DNA of 64,000 nt from Lates calcarifer (taxonomy: Eukaryota; Chordata; Actinopteri; Centropomidae), in assembly GCF_001640805.2 (NCBI RefSeq), contig NC_066843.1, positions 11,326,036-11,390,035 of the forward strand, given 5' to 3'. The notes under the pieces were generated by a model. That model was not told where the DNA came from. It made no database searches and was given only the letters and a program-made list of their open reading frames with translations. Positions 56,517 to 64,000 of this stretch are shown here, in pieces (within the stretch, counting starts at the first letter, position 1; each line of letters opens with the position of its first letter). The position numbers and the translations under genes are program-made.

Positions 56517-57079
56517 GTGAAGAGACACAACTCCATGATAATTGTGCTTTGTGTCTGCTGTATGAATAAAGTAGTTTGCTAGCAAATGCATCATATCAAC
56601 TTACAAGGTGATAATACCGTGTTTTCAGATGCTATCAAATGGCCAAAAAACTTCCTATTTATTTAGCAGGTTTAACTAACACATGCATACATCACCACAA
56701 CCTAAGCTTAATGCTAATTGTAAATCTGTCAATTAACTCTTAGCATGTTTAGGTTATAATAATGTATTTGTGTATGTTGTATCAAATGTTTATCTTGTTT
56801 GAACTACAGGCTCAAGCACATCAGTTGTTCACAGAATCACCTGGTGGATTCTAATAATGTACAAAATATCTTATGCTGGGCAGATAAGTCAAGTGACACT
56901 GAGTGTACTACCCAGCATTGGCAATTAAGGAATGTGTCAACATTATTATGTTTGTCCACCAGATAGCACTATCAAGCACTATCTTATTTTCCAACAGTAA
57001 AATGTCATGCTCCAAATACTTAAATAACCTGGGATCTAAACTGTTTGTATGGAAGTGTATTGCTGTTACACCAGAAAAA

Positions 57080-57400
57080 GAAGAACAAATCACTATCAAG
57101 TCATAATGTGAAAATGTTATTGTTATGACGATATTTTTCAAATTATAACAAGTTATTATGAGATACAGACAATATAATATTTATATTGTTATAATGTGAA
57201 AAGTTTCACATTAAAACATGATAAATTAAATTGTTACATGGAAGGCGCAATGGATACAAGTTACACCATTCCCCCACTCTCCAAGTGAGCACTGAGAAAT
57301 GACACACATTCTAATGATATAAGTTATCACTTTATAAAACTTTTCACGTTATAATAGTATAATTTTTATAACAATATAAGCTGTCACTTATATTGGTACA
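57080..57400. repeat. AT-rich palindromic repeat, possible MITE
   Basis: The motif TTATAA(C/T)GTGAAAA recurs in both orientations: near 57104, at 57187-57212 (with a perfect AATGTGAAA-AG-TTTCACATT palindrome at 57193-57212), and as ACTTTTCACGTTATAATAG near 57340-57358. I infer a small inverted-repeat element; the family is not identified. Confidence 0.45.
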
Positions 57401-57562
57401 TTTCATGTTTCAGTGGGGACCGGGGGGATAGAATTAATTAAATCTATTTGTGCTTCGAATATGAAAGTTTAACCAGAGAGTTTGAGGAGATATATCTGCC
57501 AGTTTCATTTGTATGTGAGATGATAGTGGAGTTAATGTAACTGTATACATTTTCTTTTATAG

Positions 57563-57627
57563 ATGGAAGGTGATAATAAGTAAACACCAAAGTTCATGAT
57601 GTGATAAAAGGAGAAAGAAAAACATGG
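57563..57627 (+). other. SAMD9L-like exon with split start codon and short uORFs
   Basis: The acceptor is TTTCTTTTATAG and the donor is ACATGG then GTGAGT after 57627. The main ATG is 57624-57626, and its next codon is completed by the following exon (G plus CT, Ala). Upstream are a six-codon ORF (57563-57583, MEGDNK) and a two-codon ATG-ATG-TGA (57596-57604). Confidence 0.6.
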
Positions 57628-60600
57628 GTGAGTTGAGTGACACTTTGGTTTTGTATGAGATGTCTAGTTTTTCAGCACATCACTTTAATAATGTAGTATA
57701 ACTCTGAGAAACCCACTGTACACTACCTGTCCAGCACTAAACTCCAGACAGTCAACATTAGCAACAAGCTGGTGATCAAGGTGGAACATTTAGAAGCTTC
57801 AGAGCTGGGTATTTTCCTAGAGGTTGGTTGAGACCAGACCAAATTTAGCCAAGTGGTCAGAAAATGACTCATGAAATGAATGCTAATGCTGTGCAATGTC
57901 TGCTGCATGTGTAAATAGGTAGTTGTGTTAAACATACCACATCAATTTCATTAGGTGTCAGTAATGTGTAAGACCTAAGTCTCCAGTATGAAGTAATGGA
58001 CTTGGAGCCAAGTCTCACAGACAGGGTAGGGAAATTGGAAACTATTGAGATATGGAGAGATATGAACACATTGTTAGCCTCAGTCTTTTCATGGCATTTG
58101 GAATATTGTCTGCCTCTTAAATATGCACTACTATCACATATTTCTAAATGTGGAAATTGCAAATATGCCTGTAATATGGAGGAGAACTAGAGTGCTTCTC
58201 TGATTCTATCACTAATGATCAAATGTGTTGCTATTTTGTCTCTTCTCACTGTTTAGCTGACAAATTTGAGCAGTCACCTGAGAATTGGACAGAGTCTCAA
58301 GTTAGCACCTGGCTGAGATCCATTGGAGTGAAGGAACAGTACATAAAAAAGCTCTTTGAGGAAGAAGTAGATGGACAAATACTTCTGACACTGGATGAGG
58401 ACTTTTTGAAGGCAAAAATTTGCATGAAATCAGGGCCAGCTCATTTGGTTATTAAAAAGAGAGATGAGCTCCTCGACTTCCAGAAAAAATCACAGGAGCA
58501 GAAAAAGCCCACCAGTTGCATAAACAACAAATTGGAGCAGAACAGCGATCAAAAGTTAGTTCAGTGTCCTCCAGCAACAAGTGACAGTCCTTCAGGACAG
58601 GTATCTGTGAGCAATCAAGGTGTCTTGGAAGAGAGACAAACTGCTCAGAAACAGTCCGTGTTGGCTTCAAAGGAAGACTGCAAACCAAGACCATTTGATC
58701 AAGAGGGGATTGATTACATATATGTAAAGCACAGAGTCCTGCAACCTGAATCAGGTGCTTTTAATTTGATATCACCATGCCATGAATTTAAGTCTTTTGC
58801 TATAGCTGCTGCATTGGATCGTGGACGACTCCAAGCCAAGTTTGCCAAAGAGGTTCTAAAATTTGCAACTGGCTGCATGAATATCAGATCAAATGGCACA
58901 ATACACTTTGGTGTGATGGACAGCAAGGAAGATGCAGGATATGTGCATGGTGAGGTAATTGGTATCCCTGTAAAAGAAAGGGACATTTATGTAGATGCTT
59001 TGGACTTCATTGAAAGGAGCTTCTCCTCTAACAAGGAGCAAATACGAAAGTGTGTTCGGCCACCAAGGTTTGTTGAGGTTATGGATCGAGACAGTACAGA
59101 AAAGATGTATGTGGTCGAGGTTGACATTGTGCCCTCAATCAGTATTGTTAAGAGCAAAGTATTTGCAGTTCGTCTGCCAAACTTCAAAGAGTCATCTAAC
59201 AAAATTGAATTTGAGAAGGAAGCTACTCTGCGAAGGGTCGGTTCAAAAACAGAGCCAGTGAATGACAAAGACCTCGGTGATTTCTACCAGCAAGTCAAGG
59301 ATCGGGATGCTCAAAGAGAAGAAGCAGAGAAAAATCAGTTTCTTAGTGCTCCAGGGTTCTGTCAAGACCTTGGAAGGAAACTTACGATGCTAACAACTAG
59401 TGGGAAGAAATTCATTGAAAAGGAGAAATGGTTCATATTCGTCACAAACAAATTCAAACTTGATGATCTTTGCCACATTGACTGGCTGCTTAACATGAAC
59501 ATTTTCTGTGTGTTTGACTTTGATCCAGACTCAAAGATATCAGGCCTTTGTAGCAAATACCTTCAGCATCATGCTGCAAACATGCATTCTCTGCAGAGCT
59601 ATAGGATGCCCTGTGACACAAGCATCAAAGAATTCACAAACAACTTGCATCTGTTTGAGCAAACTAGCTGGATCTTTTGTAATGGCCGCTCTGACTTCAA
59701 GGGAAGTGAAACTCCATGTGATGAAATGAGTTGGATCAAGACAAAAATGACCTTCTTGAGGGAATCTGTGTCTTTGATTTGTAAGCAAATCCTGCCAAAA
59801 GGGGCTTTCCAGGTCATTTTCCTTCTCACATCACCAGTCGAGAAACCACTCCTGCACACCTTTTATGAGTTTTTCACAGACATGGAAGGCCATGAAGACA
59901 TCATCTGCATCTGTGAATCCCAAGAAAACTTCCAGAAGTGGCAAAGCTTTGCAGAGGGATCATGTGGAACAGATATTGTGAACAATTTCAGTGTTGTTGG
60001 GATGAAAATGAGTCATGTTAATGCAACTGTACAGAAAGTACAACCTGTAAAAGCCTGTGCCAGCAAATACTTGCCAGTCTTTGTGAAAGGGATATGTCTT
60101 CTTGAAACAAACAAAGAAGAACAGATGGGTTCTCTAGAAATTCTGACAGTCAATCATTGTGATGAAACAAGCAAAGACTTCATCAATGAGGAGAAAGCAA
60201 ATATCGAACACCAGTTCTACCGTGGTGGGAGAGTGACCTGGTTGAATTTCTGGCTTGCTGAGCACAAGTATGTTGGAGAGGTCATTGAACGGGATGCTTA
60301 TGAGGAAGTTTCCAGACTTCTCAAGGATGTTTTGAAATGTAATGCAGATCAGACTCCGGTGACTAGTATAAACATCTACCATCATCCAGGAAGCGGTGGA
60401 AGTACTGTGGCAAGACTTGTATTGTGGAATAACAGGAAAGATCTCAGATGTGCAGTTGTGAAGCCCTCATACTCAGTTGCTGTTGTTGCGCAACATGCAG
60501 TTGACTTAAGAGAATATGAAGAAAAAGATCCACAAAAGTGCCTTCCTGTGTTGCTCCTCATTGAAGACTCAGACAAAGAATATCTAGATGATCTCAAGAA

Positions 60601-62893
60601 TGAACTTGATGTTGCAATTAACAGCAAAAGAATCCAGTATGGAACACTATGTTTCATTTTGTTGAGCTGCAGACGATCCCATGATCCAGAGAGGAGATGC
60701 AAGGAGTCTGCATTACAGAATGTGTCTGTCACTCACAAACTGTCTGCTGAAGAGAAGAGAAAGTTTGCTGGAAAACGACAGGCGCTTGAGGAGCGATATG
60801 AGCCTCAGTTCATCCTGACATTTGTTTTGATGAGTGAAGAATTCACTGAGGATTACGTTCAACAATTTGTGGAACATTTGCTCCAAGACATTGACCGTCG
60901 ATCTGTTGTCACTCGCCTCATTCACTATGTGGCACTACTGAACACTTATGTTCAAAACTCTTTTATCTCTCAGTCCCACTGTGAAGCTCTGCTGGCTTTA
61001 ACCATGTACATGGAAAGGTTTCGCCACCATGAGTTTGAGAGATCACTCAGTGATCAGGCTAAACTAGTCTTCTTGCACCTTAGAGATGACAAGACTCACA
61101 TTGAATCAATCAGAATCATCCACCCACTTGTTGCAAAGGAAATTCTCCAACAACTTTTGGGGGACCAACAGACCCACAGCAGTTTGGCAATGGATTTGCT
61201 CTGCGAGAGTGTGCTTTTTGAGCACAGATTTGGAAGGGAAGAATATCTGTCATTCTTGAGAGCACTTTTCATAAGGCGATCCAGAATAAGCAAAGGAGAT
61301 GAATATGATAGTTTCTTCTCTCCTCTGATTGAACATGTGTGTGAAATTGAGAAAAATCCAGACAAAGCAATTGAGTTACTCAAGGAAGCGTTTGAGTGTT
61401 TCCATAAAGATCCATTCTTTGCCCAACAACTTGCTCGTCTTCTGTATACTTACGAAAAGTTTGAAGAGGCAAAATACTGGGCAGAGACAGCAGCTAAACA
61501 GCTGCCCAACAATTCATACATACTCGACACAAGAGGGCAGGTGTACAGAAAATGGTTCCAAGCAAAATGCAAAGCCATTGACAATGGCAGTATACGAAAC
61601 ACAGCTCAAAATACAGCAGATGCTGTGGAGACTGCACTGAAAGCCCTGGAGTGTTTCCAAGAATGTGAGAGAGCAGCTGATGCAGATATGGAAAATGTTA
61701 ACAGCTCAGGATATTTTGCTGAAGTTGAGGTTGGATGCAGCCTGCTTAAACTGATCTCTTCATTGCAGGTGTTTGCAAACAGAGCCAATGGTCATTCTGA
61801 ATGTATGAAGTACCTGTTAACAGATTACATTCCAGAGGAGCTTGAAGATGCCTGGGAACCATTTCATGGTCGTTTGAAAAAACTTCACAAAACATTGCAA
61901 GATGCTCTGGAATGGATTTCAGAAGACCTCAGTTACTTCCAGACAGACATTGGTGCAGATGAAGAGGAGATTCGTGAAAGTCCCGAAGAGAAAATAAGCC
62001 ATCCATTGACATGGTTGTCCAAAAAATCCTCTGAGTATGGGAAGTACTTCAGTGAAGCTTATTCTACAGCACTTCTACACCCTGGGGAATCAATCCCAAA
62101 CAATCTGACTCCTTTACAAAAACGCATGATCATCTATCATCTTGGTGGGGGTAATATAACATCCATCCTCTCCAAGCTAACTGACCAGAGAGATGCAGTA
62201 CCTCTTCTAGAGAACATCCTCTCTCTCTACCCAAGCAATCCAATAAAGGCCAAATTTGGCCAGAGGGATATTGTCAATTACATAGTGGCCCACATTACTC
62301 TGAACTGCTTGTCACCACAGGTTCCAAAGGTAGCTCCTCTTAAAACTCTACAGGCACTTTGTCATCAGTTCCCAGCTGATAAAAAGAAATGTGTACCAAG
62401 TGCCCTGTTCTTGCTTACCTTGCTATTCTGGCCAGAGGATAATGACACAGACCATGAGAAAGAAAACAAATATGAAATTGTCCAATCAGCTGTTGAGCAC
62501 ATGGAAAAAGGCTACTGGACCAAGATGAAGGACATTCCTCAGCGGAAGAGAAGACTTTACACCCATTTTTTTCTTGGCAATGGGAATGGATTGGATAAAT
62601 TTGTCCACAAGAAAAAGTTTGAAAGAGTCACAAAGGTGGTGTCAGTCTCTGAGAAACGCATGAAATGGTTTAGGGGTGAGGCGTGGAAAAAACCTGAGAT
62701 TGCTGAGATGTTGAAATGTGTTTCTGGATGGACTGAAGATGGAGTGGTGTACCTTGAGGGTCCTCAGAAAAAGAAGTTCAGTATACTGCCTCTTCATGTA
62801 CCCTCAGTGCCTCATAGTAATGAAAACATCACCTTCTACCTGGGGTTCACATTCAGAGGCCCCGTTGCCTGCAACATCGTTGTGAAAAAATAG
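57624..62893 (+). CDS. SAMD9/SAMD9L-like protein (1546 aa)
   Basis: The coding exons are 57624-57627 and 58257-62893; the protein starts MADKFEQSPENWTESQVSTW. The single large coding exon and the length fit the family (human SAMD9 and SAMD9L about 1585-1589). The domains in order are: SAM (about 10-75, WTESQVSTWLRSIGVKEQYI); an AlbA/Schlafen-like nuclease-type region (about 165-355) with HEFKSF near 177 and HFGVMD near 218; a SIR2-like region (about 380-640); a STAND-type P-loop NTPase with GSGGSTVARLVLW near 713 and Walker B VLLLIEDSD at 771-772; TPR-like helices (about 1037-1110); and a C-terminal OB-like fold ending FRGPVACNIVVKK. The canonical Walker A lysine is absent. In mammals these proteins restrict poxviruses and growth; SAMD9 has been reported to cleave tRNA-Phe. 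The open frame continues upstream to an ATG at 58223, but that stretch is intronic. It could be SAMD9- or SAMD9L-type; teleosts have several such genes, so no symbol is assigned. Confidence 0.88.
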
Positions 62894-64000
62894 TTTGTTC
62901 TTGAACAATGATCCTGTCACTTGCTGAACCATGGATGTAGTATCCACCTCATTAACAAGAGCAAGAACAGATTGTGATGATAAAGTTCAAAACACACAAA
63001 CCCTTCTTTGTCAGTTTGTTAAGCAGGCAATGTTTGTAAAAGACAGGACTTAAAATGTTGACATGAGTATTGCATTGTTTTGTAAGATGTAATATGGTTT
63101 TGATATACAATATATTACTGTTTTTTTCTCTCTCGTACTTGGATATGTATGTAAGTGAACTCAAAAACACAGCTAAAGTGTTAAATTTATCAACCAGTCT
63201 TTGTTTATACTATATATGAATGTATCTAACCTTTGCTATGACATGATTCACTCTGGATTCCCAAAGGGATAACAATGTAAATAGGATTTCTACTTTACAG
63301 CTCAATATTAACTTCCAAGTCTTTGTTAAGACCTGTGTTTAGAACCTTGTTATTTTTGATTGTTGTTTGTAGATCCAGTTCAGATGGACTTCAGTTCACA
63401 TCTGGCACGATAGCTTACACTCACTCTCCAGGATACAATATAGAAAGCAGGGGAGTTAAATGCAACTATCAAAAAACAAAATAATTCTCCTGGGGAGTGT
63501 ATTAGTGTGCAAAACATGTTAACATGAGCTAAAGAGAAAAATTATCAACAGTTGGAGAAGTTAAGAAATATTTTGACTGTATAAACTATGTCATCAAATA
63601 CAATAAAACTTCAAGTTATACTTTTATAATGTCATTCCTTAAACAAACTAAATCAGCCTTTTCAAGTTCAGCTGATAGTGACAGTCTTCTCAGAGGAAAT
63701 AATTTCATCGTGCAACAACTGGCAACTTTTTGAGCCAGACTAGTTAGGCTTGTACTTAATAAAAGATGTACACAAATTGACACTCCACACCAAGCTTTTA
63801 AATCACTAATTGAGTGCATGTACACAAAATAAAGTACTTGGATTATATTCACAGTTACATGATGTCTGCATGTCATACTGTAAATTCAAATAGATCACCA
63901 ATATAATGACAACAGTCAAAGTAAAATTATAAATTAACTTTAAATTTAAAAAATAAAACTGATGAACGGATGTTCATGTTTTGGAATTTTTTTTGTTTTA
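62894..64000 (+). other. SAMD9L-like 3' UTR and downstream DNA
   Basis: No further gene is seen to the window end. AATAAA at 63602-63607 is the first clear poly(A) signal; others lie near 63827 and 63952. A short antisense open frame near 63616-63876 has no recognisable content. Confidence 0.5.

Noticed and set aside
58223..58255. ATG at 58223 as the start of the SAMD9L-like protein
   Set aside because: The extra 11 residues have no family resemblance and run through a pyrimidine-rich acceptor (CACTGTTTAG). Joining to ATGG at 57624-57627 gives MADKFEQ, a natural start, in phase.

Overview
The window is nuclear DNA from a ray-finned fish, most likely a spiny-rayed (percomorph) teleost. Short exons with GT-AG introns, long (TG)n microsatellites and several dispersed repeats that I recognise as teleost families support this. 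There are three protein-coding genes, all on the + strand in tandem. I see no CRISPR array, tRNA or rRNA gene, and no intact autonomous transposon.

Layout. 1-4870 is intergenic DNA with old repeat insertions near its right end. 4880-5790 is a CpG-rich promoter with two candidate non-coding first exons and a strong CTCF-type motif. TEX2 (ER lipid-transfer protein with an SMP domain) has 11 coding exons between 19567 and 31422 and a 3' UTR to about 33.2 kb. Its first intron is long (about 12 kb) and repeat-rich. ERN1 (IRE1alpha, the ER-stress kinase/RNase) has 22 coding exons between 35063 and 52863, with a 5.8-kb intron 1. A SAMD9/SAMD9L-like gene has a split start codon at 57624 and one 4.6-kb coding exon ending at 62893, with three candidate leader exons upstream.

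Function. TEX2 and ERN1 are both ER membrane proteins and, from memory, are also neighbours on human 17q23, so this is an old linkage. The third gene is an innate-immune, growth-restraining STAND-type protein. It has an ISRE-like motif at its 5' end and short upstream ORFs in its leader, consistent with interferon induction and tight translational control.

Most notable points. (1) ERN1 coding exon 21 carries one extra base inside the RNase (KEN) domain. As written, it would give a kinase-only IRE1 of 893 residues ending in the last exon; it is either a base error or a real lesion. (2) A perfect 22-bp inverted repeat with a 10-nt loop lies in ERN1 intron 1. (3) UG repeats replace the pyrimidine tract at ERN1 exon 10, and partly at TEX2 exon 8. 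(4) Three perfect CTCF core matches lie in a convergent arrangement around TEX2. (5) A perfect DR1 nuclear-receptor element sits in TEX2 intron 1.
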